From contig CATIUR010000003.1 in NCBI GenBank assembly GCA_949592205.1, forward strand, positions 165,033,759-165,097,758: a stretch of 64,000 nt of DNA, given 5' to 3'. Below the pieces are notes generated by a model, which worked only from the letters and a program-made list of their open reading frames with translations, was not told the DNA's origin and ran no database searches. The DNA is from Helichrysum umbraculigerum (taxonomy: Eukaryota; Streptophyta; Magnoliopsida; Asterales; Asteraceae). The translations under genes were made by a program, and so were the position numbers. This document shows positions 22,758 to 35,920 of the stretch, piece after piece; within the stretch, counting starts at the first letter, position 1; every line of letters starts with the position of its first letter.

Positions 22758-24987
22758 GATTGCGAGCACATATTTCAAATTATCATATTTGTTTTTTATA
22801 ATGTTGGTGTATGTATACTTTACTGATTATCATATTAAGCGTCTTCGGTTGATTATAATAAGTGTTGAACATTTATTAGTTCATACACCGATTACTTTTG
22901 TTGAAACGCTAACAAGTGTATTTAGTATATAGCATGACTACTGTCATGATGAAAGCATAACTATTACTTATAGTATGGGGCCATGTGAGTAAACATGAAA
23001 AAATATGAATTCGTATTGGGCCAACAAGATTATGATTCCTCCCTTTGATAATAGATATGTGGTCATGAAAAAGCTATATCACATCTTAAGAGTTTTGTTT
23101 GTGCAATATATGTTTTAGTTGCTCCACCACAATGTACCACATCTAGATGTGAAAGAATGTTGGGAATATGTATGGGGAGGGGATAAGCTGCATAAACTTG
23201 AATTATCACAATATGATATTGATCCTCATGGTGAAGAATGAACACAAAGTTCAAATGATAATTCATATTAAATAGTTGCCAGACATATTCATTGACCGAA
23301 ATTGAGTGACTAGGTCACATGTATAAGCTGCTCATGCTCCGGTTAAGATTGGTAATAAGTCCACGGCGTGTGAAACGTGGTAGATTAATCGATACCAAAT
23401 AAATTCCTCAAAGTAAAAAGGAGCAGGAAATTAAGATGGTCAAATTAAGGTAATGAAGACCCCGTGAGAATTTGCTATAGAGACACTAGATATGAAGGTT
23501 CTTGATGAACCTCGGGTACCCTAAAAGTGAAAACCGAATAGTGACAAGACTCTAATAATATATATCGTGTCTCGTACTTTGTGGAATCGAATAAATGAAA
23601 TCGACGTCGTTAATATTTTGTATAATGTAGCGCTATATGTTGTTAATGAGGATCGTAAAAGTATTCCTGCTAAGAAGTGCAGATGTTAAAATTATTGGCC
23701 AATATGAAAAGAAGCATGAAATTTATGAAAAATATAATCTCTTGATGTGAGATTGTTTGGTTTAAGTTCTATACACTTGAAAGTGTAAAATATATCATAT
23801 ATAAATTGGTCTTGATGTAAAAAGCCCAATGACAGAGATTATGAGATATAAGGCAAGAGTGATGATACAAAGATTCTTTGCAAAGACCGATATTTATATA
23901 TGAGGAGACATTTTTAATGGGTGGATGCAATTATCTTTTTGATTTATTAAAAATTCCGGCAATAAAAGAGAAACTTAGATCGCGTCTATTGAATATTATT
24001 AGAGCTCATTATTATTAAAACTTTGTGAAGGATATGAACTGCTTAATGCATGTTTCACATTTTAAAAGATCTTACGATAGAAAAAAGGTTCTCGAGAACA
24101 CTAGTTGATCAAATTGAGAAAGTCCTTATATCAATTATATTAATTGGGGTAGTGATAAACTAGCCTCTTTGAATATTTCTTGATAAAGTGTGCTATGGAA
24201 AATGAGTATGATTGTCCACACATTTTGAAAAGACGTTTATATACATTATGCTTCATATATTATTGGAACTATTTGGGAGCTTCCAAAGGTAAATGAACAA
24301 ATGAAGACAATTGGTATTGTCTTTGGTTCATTCTAGTGATGTAATCATTGTTTACAAGGAAGCCTATATCAAAATTGCTAATAAGATTTTGTGGACGAGT
24401 GACATTAGCACTTCAATGGCAGTAAGATCATTTGATGTTGAACAACTACTCCTTTCGACCCCCGAATGATAACAAGGAAATGATTGATCAAGAAATACAA
24501 TATTAAATTTAATTTTATTGGGCGTTGAGATTTATAAGTTGTCTTACAAGACAATTGTATCATTATCTTTGGTTTGTTGGCGAGATATGATTTGTTTCTT
24601 TTAAAAGGTGTTCATTGTCTTACGAAAACAAGGAACAATACAACGATGGTGATCGAGCCATGAGTGATCTTTAGAAAGTGATATTTTACACATGACTTAA
24701 CAAAGAGTAAAATGAGATGATATTAACCGTCAACAAGTTTGTATAAATGATGAGATCAAGAGATGTTCTTATCAGGGGGAGAAAAATACATGTTGCACTC
24801 TTTTTCCCTTGACTATGATTTTGTCCCATTGGATTTTTCTAGCAAGGTTTTTAACGAGGCAACATCCCTAAGCGTATTGAAAGAATTATGTACTCTTTTT
24901 CCTTCACTAGATTTTTGTCCCTCCGGATTTTATCTAATAAGGTTTTAATGAGGCATAATCTTTATATAATGGACATCCAAGGGGGAG

Positions 24988-25376
24988 TTTTATGGATAAA
25001 TATGGAATGGATGTCCATATCCTTAAATAGAGTTTGTATTCGATTAGAAGATTGATTACTTGCAAGCTCACTACAAGAATAAAGGGTTTTAGCGACGGAC
25101 AAAAGTCGTCGCTAAAGCCCATAAAATCGTCGCTGTAGAGCTTAAGAGAGGATATGTCGTCGCAAAAGCATCGTCTCTATAACCTCGTCCGTGTTAACAT
25201 TTAAACTTTTAGTGGGCTTTAGCGAGGACTTGTGTCGTCTCAAAAGGGTTTTGTCTTATTATGTCTTTTTTCTTGTAGTGGCTAAGTTATATTGTATCTA
25301 TATAAATACCTCTTTGGTGAGATGAATAAACATTATTATTCTCTTTTCATTCTTTGTTCTCTTTACTTCTACAACA
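24988..25376 (+). repeat. Copia 3' LTR (interrupted)
   Basis: Starts after the purine tract at about 24988 (expected TG has become TT) and ends CTACAACA at 25376. Without the CACTA MITE it is about 174 bp, close to the 186-bp LTR of the related element at 60645-60830, and it shares the ending TACAACA. Confidence 0.75.
25069..25280. mobile_element. CACTA (En/Spm-type) MITE
   Basis: 212 bp with inverted termini CACTACAAGAATAAAG and CTTTTTTCTTGTAGTG, flanked by a perfect 3-bp duplication GCT (25066-25068 and 25281-25283). Subterminal repeats of the type TTTAGCGACG / CGTCGCTAAA occur inside. It is non-autonomous with no coding sequence and is inserted in the copia LTR. Confidence 0.95.
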
Positions 25377-25874
25377 TACAGCTCTTTTTAATGATAATTT
25401 CTAAAAAGCTGTACTACGTAGTATTTTAAATTACATAATAATTTTAAATTGTTGATCGTCAGTTATTAGTCGTTAATGTACCACTACAAATATAGTATTA
25501 AATTGAATCAACAAAACCCTTATGGTTTTAACAGAGCCAACAAATTAAACGTCAAAATATAAATATTCAATATACATACACAGTTATTTTAAAAAATGGG
25601 GACAATTTTATTACAACAAACGGTGAAACAGATACATTTCCATAACCACGAGACATATAGTTACAATGCCCTTGAGTCTCATTTATTTAGAGGAATACTC
25701 GCTTAGAGTTTATTATTCGCAAGTCTCATACTCTCATGATCATACATAGCTTTACGTACTAACTTAGATCCTGCAAATAAAATAAAAATGTAGATAAGAA
25801 AAACAAAATCAGTAAACTTTCGAATGATAAACATACAATTGAGGTATGAAAAAAGGTTTAATCTTTATGACCAA
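25377..25874. other. Spacer and probable 3' UTR of the secreted-peptide gene
   Basis: AT-rich. The part nearest 25874 is probably 3' untranslated sequence of the minus-strand gene. On the minus strand TTTTATTTATTTGCAG ends at 25771, a good splice acceptor, so a further exon may start at 25770. No other gene is seen. Confidence 0.5.
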
Positions 25875-26522
25875 TTACCGATTGTATATGATGTTAATTT
25901 TCCCAGCATCAGTATTAGCAATCATTGCGAATGCCTCTTTTGAAAGATCAACGTGATTTGCAGCACATCCGGGACAAAGATCAACAACTGTAACATCAAC
26001 GCTCTTTCCTGTACAAGGTTGTAGAACACCGTCGTTGGTTCTACCAGTACAAGTCACCCGGTACCTAGTCCCACATGCAGCTTTGTTGTTAAACAAACCA
26101 CGGTTTGCTGCTAGAATCATAACCCCACGATTTTGGTAGCCATAACATGACGATGCTACATAACACAGTCATCAAAAACATAAAATTAAAACATGTCATG
26201 TGAAGATAAACACATTTAATTAATTTTGTAATGTACGTTGATATATATTAGGACCTCTTACAACTGATTGAGTTTTTTGACTGTTGGGGTCACATAACTA
26301 CATTAGCTGATAAGCATATATGTATATGATATGATTGTAGATTTACATGTTTCGGCGTGGGACTTAAGTTTAATTTACACTCAATGTATGGTTGGACGGG
26401 TTGGTATACTTACGCGTGTAGGGAGGAGTGTAGAAAGTTGCTTGGTCAGCAATGGCATGAGCAACTGAAGCGAGACATGCAACCATGGCTATCATAATAA
26501 AAGCTTTAGCCATTAAAGCCAT
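25875..26522 (-). CDS. EG45-like / plant natriuretic peptide-type secreted protein (two exons)
   Basis: Exon 1 is 26522-26414, starting MALMAKAFIMIAM; the intron is 26413-26156 with GTAAGT and TAG borders; exon 2 is 26155-25875. Together they encode 129 residues, the usual size for plant natriuretic peptide/EG45-like proteins. Residues 1-23 form a signal peptide (hydrophobic core, cut after AHA), so the product is apoplastic. The mature part has the double-psi beta-barrel hallmarks shared with expansins: ATFYTPPYTPSSCYGYQ, ACGTRYRVTCTG, VDVTVVDLCPGC and HVDLSKEAFAMIA. It lacks an expansin C-terminal domain. Family members are linked to water and ion balance and stress responses; that role is inferred, not shown. 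The codon split across the intron (C|CA, Pro37) restores the conserved PPYxPSxC motif and supports the exon model. A downstream acceptor at 25771 could replace the final stop with R-I-stop. It is the only convincing host gene here. Confidence 0.92.
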
Positions 26523-26614
26523 TCCTGAATAAATATACTTTTTTGGAAAGTCGATCGGAATATGATTTGTGAACTTGGTTTGTTAAGTTGGTGAAGAGAT
26601 CCCAAAAGGGCTTT

Positions 26615-26623
26615 CCTTTTATA
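26615..26623 (-). promoter_or_regulatory. TATA box of the secreted-peptide gene
   Basis: On the minus strand, TATAAAAGG lies 93-101 bp upstream of the ATG, predicting a start site near 26585-26590 and a 5' UTR of about 65 nt. Upstream sequence 26630-26760 is partly repeated at 39660-39730 and 40748-40915. Confidence 0.75.
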
Positions 26624-26868
26624 GCTGTAAATTTAGTTAATTAACTTGAAGACTAAATAATACTCCGATGGTTTACCAAGTCAAATAAAAATTGTATGAA
26701 AGGTTAAAATCTGGGTCTTTGATTATCAATAATAACAATTGTGAGTGGGATGTATAGTAACATTCCCTTTCAAAAGTTGACATGTGGCTGAGGTAATGTT
26801 GTAAACTCGCACTACGCGGCGGGATGGAAAATTATGATACACATTATTGAAATCAAGTTTTATTACTA

Positions 26869-26987
26869 GGGTGTTGATAAATACAACACATAAAATACAC
26901 TGTTACACAACTAAAGCATACTGTACAACTTGTTGATGCACAGTTGTGTTGTGAAAATTAAGTTATGTGTTGTATTTATCAACACCC
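26869..26987. mobile_element. Small inverted-repeat MITE
   Basis: 119 bp with termini GGGTGTTGATAAATACAACA and its complement TGTTGTATTTATCAACACCC, plus partial internal pairing. Flanks TATTACTA and TATTATTG are a plausible degraded 8-bp duplication, which would make it hAT-like. It lies 15 bp from the solo LTR and about 350 bp upstream of the peptide gene. Confidence 0.8.
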
Positions 26988-27001
26988 ATATTATTATTGA
27001 C

Positions 27002-28991
27002 TGTAACACCCAGTCTTCGGGTCTGGTAGTATTTTAATATTTTCTGATTGTGAACTGTTATTAATGTGTCAGAAAATGGTTTCCTTTGTTATTTGAAAAT
27101 AAATGAGGAAAAGAGTTGAATAATTTATTATGACTAGTAAATTATTGATTGTTTTAAATTAACTCAGTTGACGGTAAAATAAAATAATATTTCCCCGCAA
27201 ATGGTTTTAAGTTCCAGACAATGATAAGTACGGGGGACAAAACTAGTACACATATTGTATGATATATGTGTAAGATACGTATGAAAATCCTAAAAACATT
27301 CCAGAGTGATTGAGTGAGCGAGAGAAAAGATGATAAACCCTAATTAAACCCTAATCATCAAGAATTATTATGAAATCACAACTTTTCTTCCTGTTCTTGT
27401 TTGGGCCGAACTGTATACAACCACAGGGACGATTTTGAAGTTGTAAATCAGGTTGTGAAGTGAAATTAAGCTTATAGAACATTGATTTAAGCTTCCAAAA
27501 CGTGGATTAAGCATCTATTGATCATCCTAATCATGTTGTAAGTCTCAATTCTTGATTTTCATATAAACCTAGAAATGGATTTTTGGGTATTTGATTGAAT
27601 TAGCTTGATTAATTTGAAATTGAAGGTTATAATGATTGTATAATTGTTAGTTGATGCTTAAATGAGGATCATAACCTAAACCCTAGTTTAAAAATGAAGA
27701 ATATGATGTATGATCATATAGATAGTCAAGGGTTTAGTTGAGTATTTATAAATCAAAGCTTGTAATCATGTTAGAATGGTTAGTTGATAATTGAATTGTG
27801 ATTATAAGCTAAGCTCTAACTTAGAATTAATGAATTGTTGATGTTAGAGGCTAATAATCTTGTTAATGGTTGCATTATATTAATTAACAATGATTAAGAT
27901 GAATGAATGTGATAAAGTGATCATAATTTGATAAGTGATTATGAATTGTGATGATTAAAGTGGTTATTCCTAATCTTGAAATGAATTATGTGAAATTACT
28001 ATAAGTAATAACTTGGTTTATGTGTAGATGAGAAGTTGTTATCATGATATCTAATCATGATTAGGTGATAATTCAAGAAGTATGAATTTGGTATTGATAA
28101 TGGGAATTGTTTGATGTAAATACAATTGTATGATGTTATATCAATATTGAAACAAGTTATTAACTTGTGTGGTTCTGTTGTGTTTTCAGATAAACAGAAG
28201 GCTCAGTGACATTAGACTACTGAGTGGACGACTGAGGTAGTCGGTGAGTGGATCTGTAACCTCAGTATGATTTAGTTGTAATGATTTGGTTACAACAAGT
28301 AATTATAGTATTACTTTGATATAATGTTTTCGTTTGAGATAACTTGACATGTTAGTTGGGTTGGTTGCTTACTTGGCTGTTTGAGCTAGTAGGTAAGATT
28401 CTGAGGTCAACTTGAAATGATGGTTGGACTTGGTTGTTATTATAGACGGCAGGAGATCTTGAAACTTGAAATGTTGGTTTAGAGATCTAGGTCGTATGTG
28501 ATGGACAACAGGTTATCGGTAATTCTGTATAGGCCAATACAGATGATTGATAAGTGTTCCTTGAGTACCACACCGGTATAAAGGTATCTCAAGAACCACC
28601 GATCCTTATGATGATTGATTGTTTATTGTTATTTGATGTAAACAGATTGTTGTGCTAAGTTGGACTGTCGATTATAGTTTCACTCATTTAGCGTTATGCT
28701 AACCCCACCACAGTCCTTCCTGCAGGTTATAATAGATGGGACACATTGGGTTGGGCAGGAAGTTCTTGGAAATGATGGAATGTTTGACAGACGGATTACT
28801 CTGATGTTGGTTTAATAACCGAAGACATGTTTTAAATTATATAACACCTAATTGTTGAAATGTCATGTATTTAGTTTGAAAAAGTTTTTCTACATTAAAG
28901 GGTAATGTAAGGCATGGTTACATGTTTGAAATATACGCTTCCGAATCACAATTATTATTATAATTGTTTATATAAAATGAGGGGTGTTATA
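27002..28991. mobile_element. Solo LTR of a gypsy-type element
   Basis: 1990 bp beginning TGTAACACCC and ending GGGTGTTATA, flanked by a perfect 5-bp duplication TTGAC (26997-27001 and 28992-28996). No internal region or second LTR is present, so it is the product of LTR-LTR recombination. It is not obviously the same family as A-D and lacks their hairpin array. The final TA instead of CA is probably mutation. Confidence 0.88.
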
Positions 28992-28996
28992 TTGAC

Positions 28997-29710
28997 TATT
29001 AAGGATAAAAACTTTACAGAAATCTGAACAAATCGTTTTATCGATTTTAGTAATCATATAGCCCAAACACAACATTTATAATTATTATGATTTATCTTCC
29101 AAACATGTAAAATATAAATTTAATCTTATCGTTGGTTTTTTTTAGTTTTAAAGTGGAGCGATCATCTATTTGGTGTCGCTCTCATAGTCTATCGTTGCTT
29201 GAAAGCAAATTACCCCGTTTCTCATTGTTCATCGAAATCCAAATCCCACCAAAGTATCCACCTCAAATTTTCAATAAAACTAGTAGGTTTCTCTCATTCG
29301 ATCGTATTTTATATCAAAAATAAACATTTTATTTAGATTCATGAGCCAAAGAAATCTTGTTGCCTCGTATTTTTAATTTAAGTTATTGCGTAAATTCAAA
29401 TGTGTGTCATTTTTTGTTGATTTATGTGAAATATTAAAAGCTCTTATTGATTTTCTACCGGGTTTTTCGAAAATACTTACATTTACTAATGCAAAGTTAT
29501 CATCGTTAAACATATATTATTGTTTGAAATAAATATTGCAATCATTATTCTTTGTGACAAAATTTATTCATGTCATGCGTTTTTATAATGTAAGTGTCTA
29601 CAGTTACATAATACTTCGTAGAATATTTATTTAGCAAAAGGAAAAATCGTATCAAATAGTTGTTGCCTTGTATTTTAAGAAGTACATTGGTAGTTTAATT
29701 ATTTGTAAAT
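28997..29710. other. AT-rich spacer
   Basis: No gene, RNA or repeat structure recognised. The 63-codon ORF at 29132 has no recognisable motif. Confidence 0.4.
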
Positions 29711-30084
29711 TATGAGGTTAGAGCTACTGACAAACTTTTGTACCGAGTTAGGTAACGAATTAATTTTGTTACTTATGTAAGGAATGGACATTTTATTTTT
29801 GCTTTGAGGGAGGTAAATAACCTTTTTCGACCTATTACATTTTGAAAAGGCTGACATGTAAATACCAAATTATTTTATTGTTCCTTATGTATAATTTTTA
29901 TGAATGACACGTGTATAAAGGAATTTCCGAATAAGTAATATAAAGGAATTATTAATGTCACATTATACATGTTACCTACCTCAAAAAGAAAAAAAAGTTG
30001 ATTATCTACACTAGTAATAAAATGAGTTTGTTACCTAACTTGGTACAAAAGTGTAAGTTCGTTACCAATCAGTAACTTTAATCC
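29711..30084. mobile_element. MULE-like MITE with long inverted ends
   Basis: Ends pair imperfectly over about 60 bp: the left end carries ACTTTTGTACCGAGTTAGGT and the right end the complement of ACTTTTGTACCAAGTTAGGT. Flanks TAAATTATG and TAAATCATA match 7 of 9, compatible with a decayed 9-bp Mutator-type duplication. No coding capacity. Confidence 0.7.
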
Positions 30085-30328
30085 TAAATCATAGTTTCAT
30101 ATGTATAAGTACAATTTTATATTTTACGTTATTATATAAAACTAGACTTTAAACACGTGTATAAACACTTACCGTTGATTTTTAATATGAAATTTTTTAT
30201 TTAGTATCTTGTTTCTAATAATAAAGTGTGTAAGTTAATATGTATATTAAGCAATTATGCAAATGAATTTATATAAGTAGAGAGTAATAAATTATAAGTT
30301 TTGAAACCAAGTTAGCCAAAAAAAAAAT

Positions 30329-30505
30329 TATTATTTTAAACCTATATTAACCTTTTCAAATAATTTTATTCATACTCGGTGAATTGATATTAGAAGCATT
30401 ACAAATTGATATTAATTATTTTAAGCATATATTAACCTTTTCAAGCAATTTTATTCCTACTCGGTGAATTGAAAATAAAAGCATTACAAATCGATTTGGA
30501 TAATG
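30329..30505. repeat. Two-copy tandem repeat, about 86-bp unit
   Basis: TATATTAACCTTTTCAA and TACTCGGTGAATTGA occur twice in the same order and spacing. The copies differ by several substitutions. No function visible. Confidence 0.7.
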
Positions 30506-30701
30506 TTATAATTAATAAATTAAATTTCTTTTTATATGTAAATGGGTAGCTGATTAAAAAAATTTCTTTTTAATAAGTTAGGGATCTTATTTTAAAATTA
30601 ACTAAAATTAGAGGACTTTATTGACAAATTGAAACTTAATCAAAATGATGATATCGTAAATGTGTTTCTTATATATAATTTAAGATGGTTCGTATGATTT
30701 G

Positions 30702-30772
<71 letters not shown>

Positions 30773-31445
30773 AATATTTAATATAATAGTATAGATGGAT
30801 AAATTTTGTTGATGTTTAAATTAAAGATTATCATTCGAACATCCATTAAATCTCCACAATTTTTTATTTTTCAAGATTCTTTTTCTTTGACAAATAAAAA
30901 CCTAAGCTTTGATTATGTCTTTGTTTGTTTATCATTTTGATTCGTTATTAATTAATGTGGTGTTTGTTTGAAGATCAATTAGGACTTTTCGAACTGGATT
31001 TTGTATGATTGGTTTGGTCCAATTTGGGATAAGTTGATTCTCAATTAGTTAGTTTTAAAAGGGAAAAATCATTATAAAAGATAAACTTGAATATATAAAC
31101 CATCAATATTTTGAAGTATAATAATCTTGGAGGATTAAAACACCATTTTTTTAAAACTTCAAGGATTATATTTTGAGAAAAAAAACTTGAGTGGTTAAAA
31201 CGGGAAAAAAAAAGTGAAACATCTTATACATACATACATACAATTAAACCAAAATCCCATTGATTAATCTAGGCCCTTCGCTGAGATTTTTCAATTTGAT
31301 CCGATGATTTTGATTTAATTAAAAATAATTATACTTTCCCACCTTAAATATTATTCAATATAAATCTTTTCCTTAATTATAATTATTTATTTTGTAACCT
31401 TATATATATATATATATATAATTTGTTATTTATAATTTTTGTTGG

Positions 31446-31490
<45 letters not shown>
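30506..31490. repeat. AT-rich spacer with (AT)n microsatellites
   Basis: Long (AT)n runs at about 30705-30768, 31401-31422 and 31447-31492; otherwise AT-rich with no recognisable gene. The last run is the target of the Helitron at 31493. Confidence 0.85.
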
Positions 31491-32517
<1,027 letters not shown>

Positions 32518-32972
32518 GGCTAAATAGTCAAACATTAATGTATATAATGGGCTAATAGTAAAGGCAGTACAAAATGATTATAATCCAAAATACATTAATG
32601 TCCACCATTAGCGATTCATATATCTAGTGGGTCGAAGATCTTTTCTACATTGGCTTCTCGAAGAATAAAGAAGCTGATGAAATAATGGGTAGACTATGTT
32701 TTCCATTTGTAATCATGGATAATAATAACGTTATATTCATCTTTATTATTCATAATTTTTTAATTTAAATGCATTATTATCGTTATACAATATATATTAT
32801 CAATGCTTGATAACTATGTGTATATGAATTTTAGGTTTGGATTACAAAATATAGTCATTTTGACTTAGACTGAATTCATTGTTAATTTGAACTTTAAAAA
32901 ATGTTTTTTGGGTTATAATCATTTTGTACTGCCTTTAGTCCATTATATACATTAATGTTTGACTATTTGGCC
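32518..32972. mobile_element. MITE with about 75-bp terminal inverted repeats
   Basis: GGCTAAATAGTCAAACATTA at the left is complementary to TAATGTTTGACTATTTGGCC at the right. Pairing continues through GGCAGTACAAAATGATTATA. The core of about 300 bp has no recognised coding. TSD unclear. Confidence 0.75.
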
Positions 32973-33026
32973 CATATATATAATAATGGGTAACTGTTAT
33001 AACCAAAACGTTTACAAATTTATTAA

Positions 33027-33295
33027 TCTATACTTTAGAATCGGCATGTCTTATACTTTAATAAAAATAATTTTTAATTGAAAAGCGGTTTTCATATGTA
33101 TTTTATAATTAATTAAAGAAAAATCAAAAACCCGAACCGTACCAAAATGATTAGGTATATTCAAGATCTTATTAGTTAACGATTATATTATATAAAAGTC
33201 TGTTTCCTCGTACAATTTCATTTTACTTTAAAACTTTAATTGCACAATTTACAAATCAAATTTCGAAGCCTGCATTATCGCGGCTCTTTACCTAG
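33027..33295 (+). mobile_element. Non-autonomous Helitron (269 bp)
   Basis: 5' end TCTATACTTTAG preceded by A; 3' end has stem GCCTGC...GCGGC, then TCTTTACCTAG followed by T. There is no target duplication. It adjoins the outer end of the foldback element. Confidence 0.7.
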
Positions 33296-34377
33296 TAAGA
33301 AGTTAATACAAAAAACCTATAATACTATTAGTTGAATGTAATTTTGTACACCAAAATTATTCGTTACATCGATATGCTACTTGTGAATACAAATTTAATG
33401 ATAAATTCACCTATAATACTTCAATAGTAAATAAAAATTAAGTTAAAAAATCAAATATTAAAATAAATACTACCATACAAAACCGCAGGGGTGTTCGTTT
33501 GGATGGATCGAATCAAATCCGATCCATTTATAAATATCCATTTGGATTTCGGTTCTCAAAATGTGAATCTGATCCATCCAAATAAATATCGAATCCGAAC
33601 TCAACCGAACCAAATTACTATTTGGATTGATCGGTTTTCACCGTTTGGTTTTTTCGTCGACTGCATGAGTGTATCGTTTTGACTTGTGAAACGGTAATGT
33701 CATGAGCAATATCAACGGTTACCTATTGTCATGTTGCATTGAAGGTTTATATAAATGTGGAGTTAGGTGTTGTTTGTTTTTCCTAAAAATATCTGAAAAT
33801 CCTCTTAACACTGATTCGGTCGGAGGTTTTAAGTGTTCAGACTGTTTGTTTTTCTTTCAGATTCAAAGGTGGAAAATTCTTAAAAAGCTCATATTCGGGC
33901 AGAGGTTTATATATCACTTATTACATCTGAAAACAATTTTGTTACAAGAAAAGAAAACCCAGCAAGGCAGCAACCTATTAATCGAGTGCGTAGCCAACAA
34001 AAATGGAAAACAAAACTCACCTTTTATTTTTCTAATTATTTTTATTATCTTTCAGACTTTCGTGGCCGGGACTCTCCATATATTCAAGTAGTTGTATTAA
34101 ATTGGAAGGAAGAAATGAATTTCGAAGGCCTTTGGTCATAGTCAATTTAGAATATTGGGAAAGCATATTGACTACTAGTCCTACTAGGAAGAAATAGGGT
34201 ATTATTTTACTTTTTTCTTTTTTGTATTTAGGTTAAAATATTCTACCTTTCAAGTTTTACGGAGTAACTGATGATTTTATTTTGCAAGTCATTTACAGAA
34301 GCTACCATAAGGTTTATTTTGCATAATTTTTCTATGACTAGACTATTATTTAGAACATAATATAATATATATACACA

Positions 34378-35328
34378 TAGGGGTGTTCACTATTTGGACA
34401 AATCGAATTGTCCAATCGAATAATTTGGTTTGAACTATTTGGTTCTGATAATTTAATTTTTTGGATCGGTTTGATTCAAAACCGAATATTTATTTTGATT
34501 TTCGTATTAGTTTTGGTTACCATTGTAAAAATCGAATAGTCCAAATTAACCGAATTGTAATATAGTTTGGTAATATTTTCATCATGTGTACAAATTAATT
34601 GAGTTAATTACCACTACTATGTATACTGATACCATTATTAATTTTATTCATCATTTATCACAAAAGTCTTAACTTTATTTTAGTTTTGTCTTGGAAATAT
34701 TAAACTTTTGTCAACAACTTATGAAACGTGTCAATTAATTTTGTTCAATATCCAAGTTTTTTTATTTTGTTTTAAAATTCCAAAAACCATACATGTGGTT
34801 TACACACATTTTCACAGATCATACCTGAACTTTTTTTTTCAGGTTTTCGATACTATAAGTTTCTAAATTGCTCGCAAATGGTACCTCCGTCCAACTCCGT
34901 CTATTTTTGTCGTTAAGTTTGAAACTTATTAGTATCATTTACGAGCAATTTTGAAAACTATGGGTATCATTTATGAGCAATTTTGAAACTTAATGTATTG
35001 AAAATTGACGGAATTGGTCAAATTTAACGACAAAAATAGACAGAGTTGGACGGAGGTACCATTTGCGAGCAATTTAGAAACTTATAGTATTGAAAACCTG
35101 GAAAAAAAAGTCTGGGTATGATATGTGAAAATGTATGTAAACCACAGGTATGATTTATGGAGTTTTCTCATGTTTTTATTATTTATATGTGAAAGCATAA
35201 ACCGAATAGTAAAAACCGAATAAACCGAATAGTAATTTGGTTCAGTTCGGTTCGGTTTCAATGTTTCAAAATCGAAAACCGATCAGTTTTATCTATTAGG
35301 TTCGGTTTAAACCGAATGAACACCCCTA
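34378..35328. mobile_element. hAT MITE (level 4)
   Basis: Ends TAGGGGTGTTCA and TGAACACCCCTA with a perfect 8-bp duplication TATACACA (34370-34377 and 35329-35336). AACCGAA/TTCGGTT repeats near both ends. Confidence 0.95.
34774..35168. mobile_element. Long-TIR MITE, probably MULE-like (level 5)
   Basis: About 395 bp that is almost entirely a hairpin: the left arm includes TGTGGTTTACACACATTTTC and the right arm the complement of TGTGGTTTACATACATTTTC, and GGTACCTCCGTCCAACTC pairs with its near-complement near 35043. No clear TSD. Confidence 0.75.
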
Positions 35329-35920
35329 TATACACAGATAACTTTCGCACTTGATTCAGCTTAAAAAAACAAACAGTCTTAAATAATTCAGATTCAAAAG
35401 TCATAACCAACTCTGAATTTAATAAGTGGTTTTCAGATTTCAAACAAAAACCTCTTAAAAAACAAACGGCACCTTAGTGTTTTATATTCAAACTTAAGAT
35501 TTTAAGTTATATTCAATAATATATATTAACAATACCAATAATATAATAAGGTTTCATGTATAAAAAATAACCAAACATATATTTTACATTCACTCTGATA
35601 GATAAATAAGAGTATTACATATACAATTATTATTATTTGGTTTATTTGGATAATCCAATTCTAATAATGGTAACCAAAATCAATCCAAAAACCAAATTAC
35701 TAATTTGATTTTTGTCTAATCCAATCCAAAAAATCAAATTGTCCAATCTGAATGGTCCAATCCAATTAGACCATTTGGATAATCCGGTTATATCCGAACG
35801 GTAAACATCACTACAAAATCGCACGCTGTTTTTTTCAAAACTATAGGTGCCTTTCCTCACCACTTTTCTTAATAACTTTTTTCTCATACCTTCATTTTGC
35901 TTTTAGTTTTTAGTGTGTTA

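Larger units (their letters stand above)
22758..25376 (+). mobile_element. Ty1/copia (Ale-like) element, right half with 3' LTR
   Basis: Continuation of 1-548 after element C. Decayed copia motifs are legible: E-I-M-R-Y-K-A-R at 23835-23858 (reverse-transcriptase region, usually followed by LVAQGF) and F-R-P-P-N-D-N-K-E-M at 24453-24482 (linker before RNase H). There are many stops and no intact ORF. Near 24774-24955 are two diverged copies of a segment built around ACTCTTTTTCC...GACTA, then a purine tract AAGGGGGAG before the LTR. Sequence at 22758-23290 is paralogous to 63530-64000. Confidence 0.85.
33766..35473. mobile_element. PIF/Harbinger Tourist-like MITE (level 3)
   Basis: Ends GGTGTTGTTTGTTTTT and AAACAAACGGCACC with TTA duplications (33763-33765 and 35474-35476). 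About 750 bp without the hAT element inside. The 129-codon ORF at 33702-34091 spans its border and is not a gene. Confidence 0.85.
33486..35813. mobile_element. hAT-type element (level 2 of the nest)
   Basis: Termini CAGGGGTGTTCG and CGGTAAACATCACTA, flanked by CAAAACCG (33478-33485) and CAAAATCG (35814-35821), an 8-bp duplication with one mismatch. Subterminal Asn/Gly-like low-complexity motifs such as CCGAACC/TTTGGAT recur at both ends. No transposase ORF. Confidence 0.85.

Noticed and set aside
33702..34091. 129-codon ORF as a transposase or host gene
   Set aside because: It crosses the border of the Tourist-like MITE at 33766 and has no transposase motif.
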